Assembly: GCA_008933995.1 (NCBI GenBank)
Contig: WARS01000013.1
Span: 13,026,808 to 13,090,807 of the forward strand
Source: Datnioides undecimradiatus
Taxonomy: Eukaryota > Chordata > Actinopteri > Lobotiformes > Datnioididae
Direction of reading: 5' to 3'
Length of the DNA stretch: 64,000 nucleotides
Under the pieces are notes generated by a model. It saw nothing but the letters and a program-made list of their open reading frames with translations. It was not told where the DNA came from and searched no databases. Of the stretch, positions 23,501 through 32,490 are shown piece after piece; the stretch's first letter is position 1; every line of letters begins with the position of its first letter. The position numbers and the translations under genes are program-made.

Positions 23501-25647
23501 CACACTCTCCCTCTGGCCCTGCAGGCCTGGTACTTAATGAGTTTCCTTAGTCTCACTGAAAAGGACACTCCTGGGTGCATTCATTCTCCCCTTCACTTTT
23601 AGCATTTTCAAGTCCAGAAAATGTAACATAATGACAGTTTGCTGAGACAGTAAAAAGTATCATGCTGAGCAAAATATCCCACTGAGCTATGCAGTCAGAT
23701 GACTTGGAGTCTAACTCAGATTACACAGAGCGTACCGCAACAGAGCAGACCTGCTCTGCTGCAATGGAAAATCACCAGTGACCTTCACAGCTTTAACCTC
23801 AGGGTGGGAACCCCCATCATGATCACAAACAACCAGAGGTTTCTCACCTGTCCTACGCAGGGCAAGGTCTTTACGTTGGTCACTGGGTGTAGGCTGAGAC
23901 TTCGGGGATATGTCAGGAACTGGGAGCCTAGGTTGTCAAAATAATATTGGATAGACTGCTTCACTCATGATTTGATATTAAGAAGTTTAGAAGAAGAAGT
24001 CACATTTTTATATTATATCATATTAATATTAGAATATATATTATTTATTGTCTTACTATATTAGACTCAGAGAAGGAAGTGACTTTTGGAGCAGTATTAT
24101 AATATTAAAATGCCACAGTCACATTTTTGTCAGAACTGACAATTTGTCTCTCTCACCTGTATCCTGATGCAGGACTGCAGTGGTTTGGAGTAACCCGATC
24201 ATGGCTGGGCTGGCTCTTCATTATAATGTGTTCCCGAAGTTTCTGCCTTACAAGAGGACTGGCTACAGCACCTAAGAGTTGATAAAGTCACTTCATCAGA
24301 ATAAAGACTGTAATTTTGATTAGGTATAACTATCCAACTATCTGTTGACAGACAGCCAACAGTAGGGCTGATTAGATAAAATAATGTGAAAACATTTTTA
24401 ATAGGGAAAAGATAGTAATAGTGCATGAGAATACATTCACATAATTGTGGATGTTTTTCTCTGTACTAAAGTGCTGAAATTAACTGTGGTATCAGTCAAG
24501 GTAAGAAGTCAAGAGATCCCTAGTTAGGATCCAGGATATTTGTGACTCAGTGCTCAATGCTTCTTCATTTCCTCAACTAGGTGAAACATAAAAACATCAT
24601 GAAGTATTTCCTGAAACAAGTGTTTTGTTTTTTTTTACTTTGGTTTGATATGAGTACAAATTTCCTTGGAATCTGAGAATACATCATAGTACAGTTGGAA
24701 ATTCCCCTCTTTTTCATTGCAACCTACAGTGTGCTATGACTCAAATCAAGAGCATCTCAACAACCAAACGATATTTCAGGGAACCTACGAAAACACATTT
24801 CCGTATGGAGAAATACATTACATGTGGTACTCACTCTGTTCATCTTTTTTCTTGCGTGTCAGCTGCTGTAGCTCTTCTCTTTTCTCCTCCTCCATTTCTC
24901 TTTGCCTATGTTCAATGTTATACTGAGAGGGAAAAGTAAAGAGATATTAACACTGAATCATTTGGTCTGCTTAAACTATGCATGTGAGTTTTGCAGAAAA
25001 AAAGGGCAAACATACCTACTGTCACATTTTTTTCACAACACATAAATATTGCCTCTAGATTTGCATATCCAATGCCACCTTGTGTTAAATTAATGAAATA
25101 TACCACTAGAGATGTGGCACTAACCATCTGATCCATGATCTGCATCTATCAGACAATAATACCTAGATGGTGCTCTGTTGACTGTAATCTAACCTGTTTC
25201 TTATCCCTTTGTGCTGAGCATTCAACCTGTGGAAAGGGTATTTCACAAAAGCAGCAGGCTTGTTCTTGTGGTTAATGTGGCAGGAGGTTTATCTGCCCTT
25301 CACTTTTACGAGTGCCCTCTTTCATGTTAAGAACTGTTTATGTACGCAACATCAGTCATAGATTTAGCCTATGTCTTCACACAACAACCTATGTATCATC
25401 GCCACTTCCCATACACACTGCAGCTAGTCATGTTTGGTGCTGCTGAAAATGGGCTTTGCCACTATAAAACTACTACTGGCTCTATAGTGCTTCTGTGACA
25501 AAAAATTCTGTTTACCTGCAAGTGCTGCTGGGAAAACTGGGAGCAATGCTGGGGGGTGAGGGGTCCCAGGAAGAAGGGAGGGCGGGGGGCCAGCATGGCC
25601 GAATCAGGGCCTGAATGTAATAACCTCTGGGTCAAACTTAGGTCCAT
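4415..25647 (-). CDS. hdac7: Histone deacetylase 7 (class IIa HDAC), complete, 24 coding exons
   Basis: Signal-responsive transcriptional corepressor of the class IIa HDAC family, which shuttles between nucleus and cytoplasm and binds MEF2 factors. Exons were joined on the minus strand by GT-AG sites and reading phase, giving 955 residues against about 952 in human HDAC7. Domain order: MDLS amino end; Gln/Glu-rich segment (45-73); 14-3-3 motifs RRTVSEP (S140), RKISAPP (S166), RTRSEP (S329) and RTQSSP (S486); deacetylase domain about 522-892; export-signal-like [10 protein letters not shown] near the end. Structural zinc ligands are C534, C536, H542 and C619; catalytic zinc ligands are D708, H710 and D802. 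His844 in GGH replaces the catalytic Tyr, the class IIa hallmark associated with weak intrinsic activity. Start chosen: MDLS aligns with human MDLR; an upstream start is possible. HDAC4, 5 and 9 are less likely because of length, residue numbering and the vdr neighbour. Which teleost paralogue this is cannot be told. Confidence 0.93.
4553..4700 (-). CDS. hdac7: hdac7 coding exon 23 (C-terminal export-signal region)
   Basis: Residues 893-941. Starts [12 protein letters not shown] (HDAC4 has SEYWRCLQ), continues with a basic stretch [12 protein letters not shown], and ends [16 protein letters not shown], matching the leucine-rich nuclear-export signal of the family (VTALASLSVGI). Acceptor TGAAG, donor GTAAGG. 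Confidence 0.92.
4701..6799 (-). other. hdac7: hdac7 intron 23
   Basis: About 2.1 kb of intron. Contains a short TG/GC alternating tract at about 5260-5295 and T/A-rich sequence. No exon-like segment or recognisable mobile element seen. Confidence 0.8.
6800..6884 (-). CDS. hdac7: hdac7 coding exon 22
   Basis: Residues 865-892, [18 protein letters not shown] then [10 protein letters not shown], the end of the deacetylase fold (human RVDPLSEEGWKQKPNLNAI then RSLEAVIRVHSKYW). Acceptor CCCAG, donor GTGAGA. Confidence 0.92.
6959..7026. repeat. (CA)n microsatellite, interrupted once
   Basis: Continuous CA dinucleotides with one TGAC interruption near 7002. On the hdac7 strand it is a (GT)n tract starting about six bases inside the intron after exon 21's donor. 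Confidence 0.97.
7033..7166 (-). CDS. hdac7: hdac7 coding exon 21 (class IIa His844)
   Basis: Residues 820-864, [19 protein letters not shown] then [19 protein letters not shown]844 stands where class I HDACs have the catalytic Tyr, so the product should have the weak intrinsic deacetylase activity typical of class IIa. Acceptor CCAG, donor GTGAGC; a (GT)n tract follows within a few bases of the donor. Confidence 0.96.
7167..7970 (-). other. hdac7: hdac7 intron 20
   Basis: AT-rich intron of about 0.8 kb. I see no repeat or coding segment in it. Confidence 0.8.
7971..8089 (-). CDS. hdac7: hdac7 coding exon 20 (zinc ligand D802)
   Basis: Residues 780-819, [20 protein letters not shown] then [19 protein letters not shown]802 in SAGFDA is the third catalytic zinc ligand (human D801). 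Acceptor CTCAG, donor GTAAGG. Confidence 0.96.
8935..8976. repeat. (CT)n-rich simple repeat
   Basis: Runs of CTCTCTCT broken by CACT and CCCT. Confidence 0.85.
9855..9955 (-). mobile_element. Degenerate tRNA-derived SINE
   Basis: Minus-strand reading shows CCGGTGGTCCAGTGGTTTGA at 9952-9930, which contains a Pol III A-box-like TGGTCCAGTGG. About 50 bases on comes ATCCAGCC...GACCTTTGTCACATGTCATC, which I recognise as the 3' part of a tRNA-derived SINE common in percomorph fish. The B box is badly decayed. Recognition is from memory of the family. Confidence 0.55.
11222..11319 (-). CDS. hdac7: hdac7 coding exon 19
   Basis: Residues 748-779, [15 protein letters not shown] then [17 protein letters not shown], a strongly conserved class IIa catalytic-domain segment (human GGLDPPMGDPEYLAAF). 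Acceptor TTCAG, donor GTAAAG. Confidence 0.95.
11320..13715 (-). other. hdac7: hdac7 intron 18
   Basis: About 2.4 kb. A short TG tract at 12221-12242 and CA tracts near 12411-12437; otherwise no element or exon recognised. Confidence 0.8.
13716..13835 (-). CDS. hdac7: hdac7 coding exon 18 (catalytic zinc ligands D708, H710)
   Basis: Residues 708-747 (40 codons), [19 protein letters not shown] then [18 protein letters not shown]708 and H710 bind the catalytic zinc; Ile replaces the Val of the usual DVHHGNGT. Acceptor TCCAG, donor GTAGGT; the pyrimidine tract upstream contains a telomere-like repeat. Confidence 0.95.
13857..13870. repeat. Telomere-like TTAGGG repeat, two units
   Basis: Two perfect TTAGGG units with flanking degenerate ones (AGGTTACAGG). 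On the hdac7 strand this is CCCTAACCCTAACC, ending 21 bases before exon 18. Confidence 0.85.
14478..14565 (-). CDS. hdac7: hdac7 coding exon 17
   Basis: Residues 678-707, [19 protein letters not shown] then [10 protein letters not shown], core of the deacetylase fold leading to the catalytic Asp in the next exon. Acceptor CCACAG, donor GTGAGG. Confidence 0.95.
14566..15616 (-). other. hdac7: hdac7 intron 16
   Basis: About 1.05 kb of intron; besides the microsatellite at 15552-15579 I see nothing notable. Confidence 0.8.
15552..15579. repeat. (TG)n microsatellite
   Basis: About 14 TG units, lying about 37 bases inside the intron downstream of exon 16's donor; CA-repeat in the transcript. Confidence 0.95.
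15617..15672 (-). CDS. hdac7: hdac7 coding exon 16 (active-site HH pair)
   Basis: Residues 660-677, [19 protein letters not shown]670 and H671 are the active-site histidine pair of HDACs. The codon split to the next exon reads Leu, giving SSPLGF where most class IIa enzymes have Met before GF. Acceptor CCCAG, donor GTAAGT. Confidence 0.93.
15943..16050 (-). CDS. hdac7: hdac7 coding exon 15
   Basis: Residues 624-659 (36 codons), [20 protein letters not shown] then [16 protein letters not shown], matching the [21 protein letters not shown] segment of human HDAC7. Acceptor AACAG, donor GTATGT. Confidence 0.95.
16051..17242 (-). other. hdac7: hdac7 intron 14
   Basis: About 1.2 kb, pyrimidine-rich in the plus-strand reading around 16620-16990, with a long (TG)n tract close to the donor of exon 14. 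No exon or mobile element recognised. Confidence 0.8.
17180..17230. repeat. (TG)n microsatellite
   Basis: About 25 TG units with a GCGC interruption at about 17217; (CA)n in the hdac7 transcript, starting about ten bases below exon 14's donor. Confidence 0.96.
17243..17292 (-). CDS. hdac7: hdac7 coding exon 14 (fourth zinc ligand)
   Basis: Residues 607-623, [18 protein letters not shown]619 is the fourth structural zinc ligand (human C618). Acceptor TTTCAG, donor GTAAGT; a (CA)n tract begins about ten bases into the following intron. Confidence 0.94.
17386..17506 (-). CDS. hdac7: hdac7 coding exon 13
   Basis: Residues 567-606, deacetylase domain: [20 protein letters not shown] then [12 protein letters not shown]. 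The intron ends in a long (TG)n run directly joined to TAG, so the 3' splice site has an alternating TG tract instead of a normal pyrimidine tract. Donor GTAAT. Confidence 0.93.
17509..17553. repeat. (AC)n microsatellite at an hdac7 splice acceptor
   Basis: About 22 AC units. In the hdac7 transcript this is (UG)n running straight into the TAG acceptor of exon 13. Confidence 0.97.
17643..17776 (-). CDS. hdac7: hdac7 coding exon 12 (start of deacetylase domain, zinc motif)
   Basis: Residues 522-566. Contains [18 protein letters not shown], the class IIa structural zinc-binding motif with C534, C536 and H542 (human C533, C535, H541), then [13 protein letters not shown]. Acceptor CTAG, donor GTATGCGC. 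Confidence 0.95.
17935..18133 (-). CDS. hdac7: hdac7 coding exon 11 (14-3-3 site S486)
   Basis: Residues 456-521. Contains [10 protein letters not shown], the fourth 14-3-3 site (human S486, same number), a Pro/Ser/Thr linker, and ends LRFTTG at the edge of the deacetylase domain. The acceptor CACAG has a weak pyrimidine tract, so this boundary was chosen by phase and by the fit of IQRQVILRP. Confidence 0.87.
18517..18762 (-). CDS. hdac7: hdac7 coding exon 10 (linker)
   Basis: Residues 374-455 (82 codons). Starts [19 protein letters not shown], matching KRSAKPSEKPRLRQIPSAED of human HDAC7, then a low-complexity [10 protein letters not shown] stretch and a Ser-rich segment ([17 protein letters not shown]). 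Disordered linker before the catalytic domain. Acceptor TTAG, donor GTACTT. Confidence 0.9.
18952..19190 (-). CDS. hdac7: hdac7 coding exon 9 (14-3-3 site S329)
   Basis: Residues 294-373. Contains [11 protein letters not shown], the third 14-3-3 site (human S358), followed by a His/Gln-rich run ([18 protein letters not shown]) that is longer than I recall in the mammalian protein. Acceptor CCTGCAG, donor GTGAGAGG. Confidence 0.9.
19191..21509 (-). other. hdac7: hdac7 intron 8
   Basis: About 2.3 kb. Contains a CA tract at about 20275-20305 and a perfect 24-bp inverted repeat at 20557-20605. No exon recognised. Confidence 0.8.
20557..20605. repeat. Perfect 24-bp palindrome with 1-base spacer
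   Basis: The left arm 20557-20580 begins ACATGTCTGC; the right arm 20582-20605 is its exact reverse complement; the centre is a single T at 20581. The match stops immediately outside both arms. Confidence 0.97.
21510..21663 (-). CDS. hdac7: hdac7 coding exon 8
   Basis: Residues 243-293, hydrophobic/Pro-rich linker with [10 protein letters not shown], matching RLQPILLLD of human HDAC7. Acceptor CTCAAG, donor GTAAGT. The final T pairs with the next exon's TT to give Phe, forming PFHG as in human PFHF. Confidence 0.88.
22162..22260 (-). CDS. hdac7: hdac7 coding exon 7
   Basis: Residues 210-242 (33 codons, in phase), [18 protein letters not shown] then [14 protein letters not shown]. Corresponds to GQRLRLQETSVAPFALPT and PAITLGLPAPA of human HDAC7. 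Acceptor ATGCAG, donor GTGAGT. Confidence 0.9.
22394..22485 (-). CDS. hdac7: hdac7 coding exon 6
   Basis: Residues 179-209. Contains [19 protein letters not shown], virtually identical to the serine-rich signature that follows the second 14-3-3 site in human HDAC7. Acceptor CCCAG after a C-run, donor GTGAGC. Confidence 0.93.
22770..22889 (-). CDS. hdac7: hdac7 coding exon 5 (14-3-3 sites S140 and S166)
   Basis: Residues 139-178. Holds VSEPTLK and RKISAPPA, equivalent to human S155 and S181; the 26-residue spacing of the two serines is the same as in human. Basic residues between them fit the known nuclear-localisation region. Acceptor GTGCAG, donor GTATAG. Confidence 0.9.
23848..23927 (-). 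CDS. hdac7: hdac7 coding exon 4
   Basis: Residues 112-138, Pro/Ser-rich, ending DLALRRT just before the first 14-3-3 site. Acceptor CCTAG, donor GTGAGAAAC. Its last base starts the Val codon of the VSEP motif. Confidence 0.87.
24157..24271 (-). CDS. hdac7: hdac7 coding exon 3 (MEF2-interaction region)
   Basis: Residues 74-111, reading [19 protein letters not shown] and following. This matches SAVASSVVKQKLAEVILKK of human HDAC7, the segment family knowledge assigns to MEF2 binding. Acceptor TTAG, donor GTGAGAGAG. Confidence 0.9.
24835..24922 (-). CDS. hdac7: hdac7 coding exon 2
   Basis: Residues 45-73, a charged Glu/Gln/Lys-rich helix-like stretch ([17 protein letters not shown] and following), corresponding to the glutamine-rich segment of class IIa HDACs and to QEQELRQLLHKDK in human HDAC7. 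Acceptor CTCAG and donor GTGAGTACC; the exon ends on the first base of a Ser codon completed by the next exon. Confidence 0.88.
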
Positions 25648-25700
25648 GGGATGCTCCCCATGTATGGATAATGAGACCTCGTTGCTGATGATCACATCCA
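25516..25700 (-). CDS. hdac7: hdac7 coding exon 1 (MDLS start at 25647)
   Basis: Splice acceptor just above 25700 and donor GTAAA below 25516. The open frame continues upstream of the MDLS methionine to the acceptor, reading VDVIISNEV...[10 protein letters not shown]. This resembles the STVDVA...VPMDLRL amino end of HDAC4 and SSVDVKS...SPLDLR of HDAC9, so the whole exon may be coding and joined to an unplaced upstream start exon. PMDLS fits the CtBP-binding pattern PxDLS. As a conservative start I use the ATG at 25647-25645; residues 1-44 then come from here. Confidence 0.8.
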
Positions 25701-27456
25701 CTACAGAAGTACAGAGAAGAAGAAAAGAACAAATCACTTAGCTGAAGGCTACCACTGTCAGTGCTTATCAGTTTCAGCGTAGGATAGGGATTATGTGGAC
25801 CGGAAAAAGGACACTGCTTTTACAATGTCTACTTTCAATCTTTTTTGTGACTATATTTCAATGTCCAACATTCTGGTCAAAGATAGATCATCAACATAGA
25901 TTAAAAATATCTCAAGTAAATGTTAGAGGTCAAGTTAATAACACCAAAGGTTACCAGAGGAAGGGCATTTACAGAAAAAGTCCAAAAACAATTGTGGTGT
26001 CCGTTACTGCTTGTGCTTCCCATAAACATGATCAAGAGAGCACTCAGTTTATTTGGCACAAGTGTATGCCCAGATGTGTATTTGTACTTGAACTCTGCAC
26101 GTTCACCAGTCATATTTCATTTCATTCAAGTCTTCCTGCCTCAAGTGAACTGGCCATTGTCCAACACTGCATTCAGGAAAGCAAAATAAAGGGGTGTTTG
26201 TGTGTGTTGGGGTTGGAGGGGCACAAAAGAAAGAAAGAATGAAGGAAATGGGGCGGGGAGTTGGATTTGAGCATGGTATGGTCAAGGCATTTGGGTCAGG
26301 TACATCAATCTGTCATCTCCATTCCAGGTTTCAGTAAAATAAAAGAAATGAAAAGTTAAATTTAGCATGAGTGAGGCAACTGAACCAAGATTTTGTGTCC
26401 TAATGAAAGACAGATGTCTTTTTATAGGTGCAGGGGAGTGCGAAAAGGTTCTGATCCATTTGTATAATTCAAAGGCCACTGTAAAAATGTTAGAGCAATC
26501 TGACTATTTAAATTGAATGGTTTAACTATAGCATACATTGCACAATATGGACCTGATGATAAGACCTATAAAACATAATACATGAACAACTTGTTGTGAG
26601 GAAACATTAGTCTTGCGATGCACCATAACAACAAAACAAAAACTTCAGCAAGTTTATAGATAACTTGATACTGTTTTTATGTGTTAATGTGACTGACACC
26701 AGAAACCAATAAACATGGTGAGGAATGTTTCAGTACTGATACAAAAGTGTAGACGGATAGAGTATGGAAAGAGACACCTTGCTCCCTCTGGGCTAGGGAG
26801 ACAGTGGGAGGGAGAGAAGGACATGGAAATTTACTGAACCCGTATGCCTGAATGACTGCAACCCAAAATATTAGTCAACATTACTCACATTTTGCCTGTA
26901 AATGGCTGTTTCTTTACTGGCATACCATGCTGTGTTAACTCCAATTACAATTAGTCACTTGTTTTGGGAGTTATCCAGGAATAAATAAATATAGATTTCA
27001 TTATTAGACTAATGACATTCACTGAAAACAGGACAAAATCAAAATCAAAATGCAAAAAGAAACATATGATGTTTCTAAAGATACCGAAGTAAAAAGTTTT
27101 AAAGGCTTAGTCTTAAAAACAGAAGCTTCATCAAGAACTGTGCATTGGCTTAAATAAAGCCCATAACAATTCGAAAAGCTGCAGAGAAAACATTAGCCGA
27201 TCCAACTTTCAGTTAGTGCAACAAAAATGCCCAAAACAAACCTTCATATACAGGCTGCACACAAACTTTTCTCCTGCAGGAGCCGTACAGTGTGTCTTAC
27301 AGACCCATGCAGCGATACTTGTCCCTCATTCCCAACAGCAAGACTGATGCAGAGAGAGGAATAATGATCTCTGTGAAGGCGTTTTGGGTGGACAAAAATC
27401 CTCTAAAGAAGAAAACACTCCCATGGTCTCATTATTGCAGGTCAAGTAAGACTTAC

Positions 27457-27460
27457 ACAT
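27457..27460 (-). CDS. hdac7: Candidate upstream hdac7 start (ATG plus one base before a donor)
   Basis: Minus-strand CCCACCATGT is followed directly by GTAAGTCT: a near-perfect Kozak start four bases before a consensus donor. Spliced to 25700 it keeps the hdac7 frame and would add 19 residues (MLDVIISNEVSLSIHGEHP), placing PMDLS inside the protein. The 5' limit of this exon is not visible. Speculative without transcript data. Confidence 0.3.
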
Positions 27461-28110
27461 GGTGGGACATGAAAAAATAGTCAGGGAGTTAATAAGACCA
27501 GAACTATCTACAGTACAAGATAATATCATACAGTTTGAGCCAAGTGGTTTCAGTTCTGTTGTCCTACTTAATGGGCTAATACCTAAGGTTTTAATAACAG
27601 CGTGATTTGATCACAGGGATAGCCATGTTTTAATGTTTTCTGTATGTGTGAGACACACAAACATACACACTTCTGTGTGAAAACAAAAATGCTGATGCAT
27701 GAGACAGGAGGCACAGGATGACAAACCTGTACAAAAAATTATGCTTGCGTTTGACATGCGTTAATTTCTGCAGGGTTCTCCTGCTTCGCTGGAATCCTAC
27801 TATTCCAGGTTACTCAAAGATGCCTAGACAAAACTTCATCTGAGAGATTCAAAAACTTTTCAGCCGATCCCACTTTCAGTTGTTGACAGTGTGTTACTGA
27901 TGAAGTTGACCGGCCTTGTGTATTTCAAGCTTTGGATTATTTTTACTGTACTTGAAAAAAAGGAAAGGCGAAACAAGAAGTACCCGTTATAGCAGAGCAG
28001 TATGTGTTACAAGAAGTGTGCGTTTTCAAAGGAAATTAGACAATCATGGGAGCAGAGCTTTTGTGGTGGCAGTGGTAGGGACTCAAATAATCTGCATACA
28101 TTCTTTTTTT

Positions 28111-28160
28111 ACACACACATGCCTACACATACACACACACGCACACACACACACACACAC
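28111..28160. repeat. (AC)n microsatellite, interrupted
   Basis: AC dinucleotides with ATGCCT and GC interruptions. Confidence 0.9.
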
Positions 28161-28977
28161 TGGATTACCAAACAAGTCAGCTCCCCTGAGAGAAAGGAAA
28201 TGATCAGGAAGTCAGTCTTAGCTCTCATCTGAACAGAAACACCTGCGGTATATTTTTACCCTGACAATACCCAAGGCTGCAGCAACCCTACATATCTGAA
28301 CTCTACACAAATGTGACACTTTACATCCTAACAGAGACATATGGACTACATTAACTCACTAGTATTTAATTTTTTTCTGTATGTTTCTACAATTTTAAAG
28401 AAAAGCCACTCTTTCATATGTTTACAACATAAGTGTTGTTGCATTGACACTTATACTTTAGGCAGGCTTACAGTGACTCATTGACTAGACAGAAAACCAG
28501 CTCAGTCACCATGTGATGCATTCAAAGAGCCAGTTAAAATGTCTTCGAACCTGGCCCTAAAAGTCTTCAAAAGCTGGTGTTTAGTTCCTTCCATGTTAGC
28601 AAGGGGACATTTAGAGTATGCACTCATTTCAATTATTACAACATCACATTTTACAAAAGTCATGCAAATATATAGGTATTTTTAGCCAGCATTTTTTCCA
28701 CGGTCTGCTATTCATCAACTGAGCTCTAAAAATGCAAGATACATATTTTAAAACTCAATACAAATGCTATTTATAAGATAAAATCTGGAAGGTTTTAAAA
28801 ATAAGGAGAACTGCATTTAGATAGGATCTGTGTGCGTGCCTCTCTGTCTCTCATTTGAGCGTTGTGGTGCTAAAAATAGGCAGGAGACAAACTTCTGGTT
28901 TCTGTAATAGCATATTCGTTTCACAACCATCATCCTCTTTCTGTGTGCCTTCTGCAGCAACACACTGCAGCTCTGAC

Positions 28978-29056
28978 ATGCACATACACACACACCTGCA
29001 CAGACACACACACACACAGGCTTCACTGGGGCACACACACATATGCACGTGCACGT

Positions 29057-29108
<52 letters not shown>

Positions 29109-29110
29109 AG
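28978..29110. repeat. Compound (CA)n microsatellite
   Basis: Long pure CA run at about 29059-29101 preceded by interrupted CA and GCACGT units. Confidence 0.95.
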
Positions 29111-30589
29111 AAACAGTGACTTCCTGTTTCTAAAGTTAGTCTGCACCATAACATCCTCTTGGGTCATTTAGGCAAGAAGAAGCTGCTATTTTGGTTGATG
29201 GGCTCATTTCTGCAGCCTGCGAGTTACAGATGTCCCTCAGCAGTATTTATAACCATTCTGTGGCCCTAAAATGTACTTTGTTTATTGTTGGACTGGAGTG
29301 AACTCCGCAGTGGTATTGGATGGAGTTATGTCTGGAAGTCACACATCAGGTTAAGTGCTGGTTACTATTTGTATGCATAAACACACACAGCAGGCTTGAG
29401 GTTTATGCCTGGTTAGATGAGCAACAAAGCAGAAAGAGCAGGAATTCAGAGTCACGTAAAACAAAAACAAATAATACTGTTTCTCCTAAGATATCAAGCA
29501 TGCTCATTTGTGAAGACTGTAAATTCATTAGGTTTACAATCAGGCCCCAAAGTCTATATTAAGAGGACACCCCCCCCCCCCAACACACACAAAAACACAG
29601 GTTTGTGACAGGTATTTTATTGCGTTGGCCCACCTTAATTAGTTTCTTCAGCCCACCACCTAACCCTCCGTCCTTTTCTCCGTCCCTCCCCCGTCCTTAC
29701 GTTTAGAGGAATCCACAGCTGTTGGGGACATTCTGTCCCTCTGCTTCCGAGCAGCTGGAGTATCAATCTCCTTATGTGTGCATCCATATGTGTGTGTGCT
29801 TGTGTGTGTCCATCGTATAAGCGCCAAGGTATTAATAGTTTGCAGTTGTTTCTTTTGAGTGTACACAGCGGGTCTTTGTGTTTGCATAAGTAGGATCTGC
29901 TTGTGCGACATTTGCTGGTCGTGTACACATGTATCAGTGCATCACTGCTGGTGTGTGTTGCTGCATGTATTAATAGTGCCCATTTGTTTCTTTTAGAGGG
30001 ACACTGTGGCTCTTTGTGTAGTATGTAACCATGCTGGGTTATTTTTAGTATCACCTGTCAGTAGACACTTGTGTGTAATCATGCAGGTGCACATATGTTT
30101 GATGACACTGAGTTTGTATGTTGCTGTTTCTTGACATATTAATAGCGTCCCACCAATTTCTTTAAAGACGTGTGTGTGCTTAAAAGTGTATTAATAGCAT
30201 TCCCAAATGCCCACACTTCTGTATGTGTATGGTGTATGTGTGAGTGTCTGTCAATAACTTCAGCCTCACACTTGTTTAATCAGTCTTACTGCAAATAGAT
30301 GTGGATATTTGGCTGATTCAAGTATTGGCATATATATATTGTTGACAGATATGTGAACAAAAGATATGTTCTGACTCTCACTTGTCTAGATTCAAGTTTA
30401 TTGATATACCTGCTATTCATAACAATAAGAAATTGACATCATAACTATCTTTATTAAATGATCTAAATCTTATCTAATTTTTTTTTCTGACAGCTGTTTG
30501 AAAATTGTTTTGCTAAAAAATCCACAATTTTCACAGATTCAAAAGTGATGAAACTAAGAGGTGTATTGCTTTTTAAGTGAGACCCAAAC

Positions 30590-30745
30590 AAAAAATGATT
30601 CAGTTTGCTATGAGAAAAAATAAATAAAGGCTGGAAATTCTGACATTTAAGAAGCTAAAAGCAAACACTGTTAGGGATTTTTACTTGAAAAATTATTGTA
30701 TGATTATCAAAATAGTTATAGTTATGATATATTTTCTTTCAATGA
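30590..30745 (+). repeat. Degenerate copy of dispersed percomorph repeat
   Basis: Contains TTTTTACTTGAAAAATTATT followed by GATTATCAAAATAGTTATAG, which matches my memory of a widespread fish interspersed repeat (GCATTTTTGCTTGAAAAATG then ATTATCAAAATAGTTG). Probably a non-autonomous DNA element of hAT type; the family assignment is from memory. Confidence 0.4.
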
Positions 30746-32490
30746 TAATGAAATGTGTCTTTGCAAACAATCATTGTCCTGAAAAAACAGAAAGAAAATG
30801 TGTGGCCTCTCATTGTCTGATGTTTGGCATTTGTTAACCATAGCAACAAATTCTGTAAAAAATACCGCAAAGCTCATTTCCTTTTTCCTCTGAGGCCTAT
30901 GAAGTAACAGCTTATTATGCCACAACATAAGCCATACATTCCTACACTTGACTGTCAAGAACGAGCTAATATGAGATTCTTTCTCCAGTCTTTTTTTTCC
31001 CCTTCTCATAGTCATCTGTACTGTTTCGTACTGTGCCTGCCACTCTCTCCAACCAAATGTTCAGAGGTCAGACTGTTGTGAGATTTCTCTTGATGTTGTG
31101 TCCCTGAGGCGGCACAGGAAAAAGCTGAGGGGTTGCCAGCTCACTACAGACTTGTGTGTACATGAGAGTGTCACAAGCTAGCTCTTTAGTGTATTTCTCC
31201 AGCTTGATTTCTCACAACCAAAACACAGTCACAATTGTTAAAATGGTTTCATTTTTTTCTCCTGTGGGTCCTAAGGGTCATCTTTTTTGGAAGGGGAAAA
31301 ACAGAGCTATATTGGGTCAGGGTGCTGTCATGCGGTTGGCATGAGACCAAAACCTGCGTTGCCTGAGGACACACACACAACATGTTTTCCTGCCAAAAGG
31401 ATTGACACTGATACGTTCACAACCCAGCAGGTGCTTATCAGTGTTGACACAGTACATTAATACTAATACACACCCTTATTCAGACATACCTGCAATTATG
31501 CAAATTAAGAAAAGAGCCACCATGTGACCTGACAGGAACACCAGCAGACTTCCTTTATATAATTTAAAAAAAAACAATTGATATTTGAGCACTGATTCTG
31601 GTTTAGTGCTCTCTCACCTCCACCTAGAGACATTGCCCCATGCTCTGTGATCCTGCCATTACCAGATGTCACCTGGGGAATGTGGCCTTTACACGCCTCC
31701 ACTCACTGAGAAAATACTGACATTTATCTGTGTTTTACATGTAAAAATGTAACACCAGGCATAGGGACGATTTGACTGAAAGAACAGGTTCTCATGCCTA
31801 CTTCCTACTGTATCGTTTGCCCATGTGTGGAGTATACTGTGTACAACTGTCTATTATTGAAGACTAGGTTATAAGGCTATGTATACAGAAAGGCTTCTTT
31901 GTTTCAAATACACCCTACAGTCAGTAAGAATAAGATTACTGTTTTCTGGTATTAGCTTGCTTTTACTGCTGTTTCTGATAAAGTTACTGTCTTGGTTTGA
32001 ACTTTGTTGATTTCCCTAATACTCTCTGTCTTTTGCTCTTATTCTTCACACAGACACACACACACACACACACACTCTTGTATGATACACAAGCTGAGCG
32101 ATGGGCCTGTTGCTGTGTTTTTGAGGAGCAGAGTGTATCAGTAGTCAGCTGAGTTGATCTTAAATCAGGAACAGGAAATGTGATCTGGGGCTCTGGTCGG
32201 TCCAGAACACTATCCCTATTGTCAGTGCACTGCTGTGGCTCACACTGGGAAAACACTGGGGACTTTTAAAGGTTATCTGTTCTGGGAAAAGGCTGATATT
32301 CACTTTCACAACTAGTCTGATGCACAAAGGTATACCCAAAATGAATATCTGATGATGACCTGATCAGTAAATATGACTTTGTCTTTTGGAAGATGTTAGG
32401 CGGTATGGACAAAACAGTTTCTAGTATTGCAGCATTGGTATAATACTGATATATTTCTCAGCCCTACAGCAGGGTCAGTGTTCACTTAAC

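Larger units (their letters stand above)
21664..25515 (-). other. hdac7: hdac7 introns 1-7 (short introns between coding exons 1-8)
   Basis: The introns here are about 130-960 bp, AT-rich, with no mobile element recognised. The largest, 22890-23847, contains only unique-looking sequence. Confidence 0.75.
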
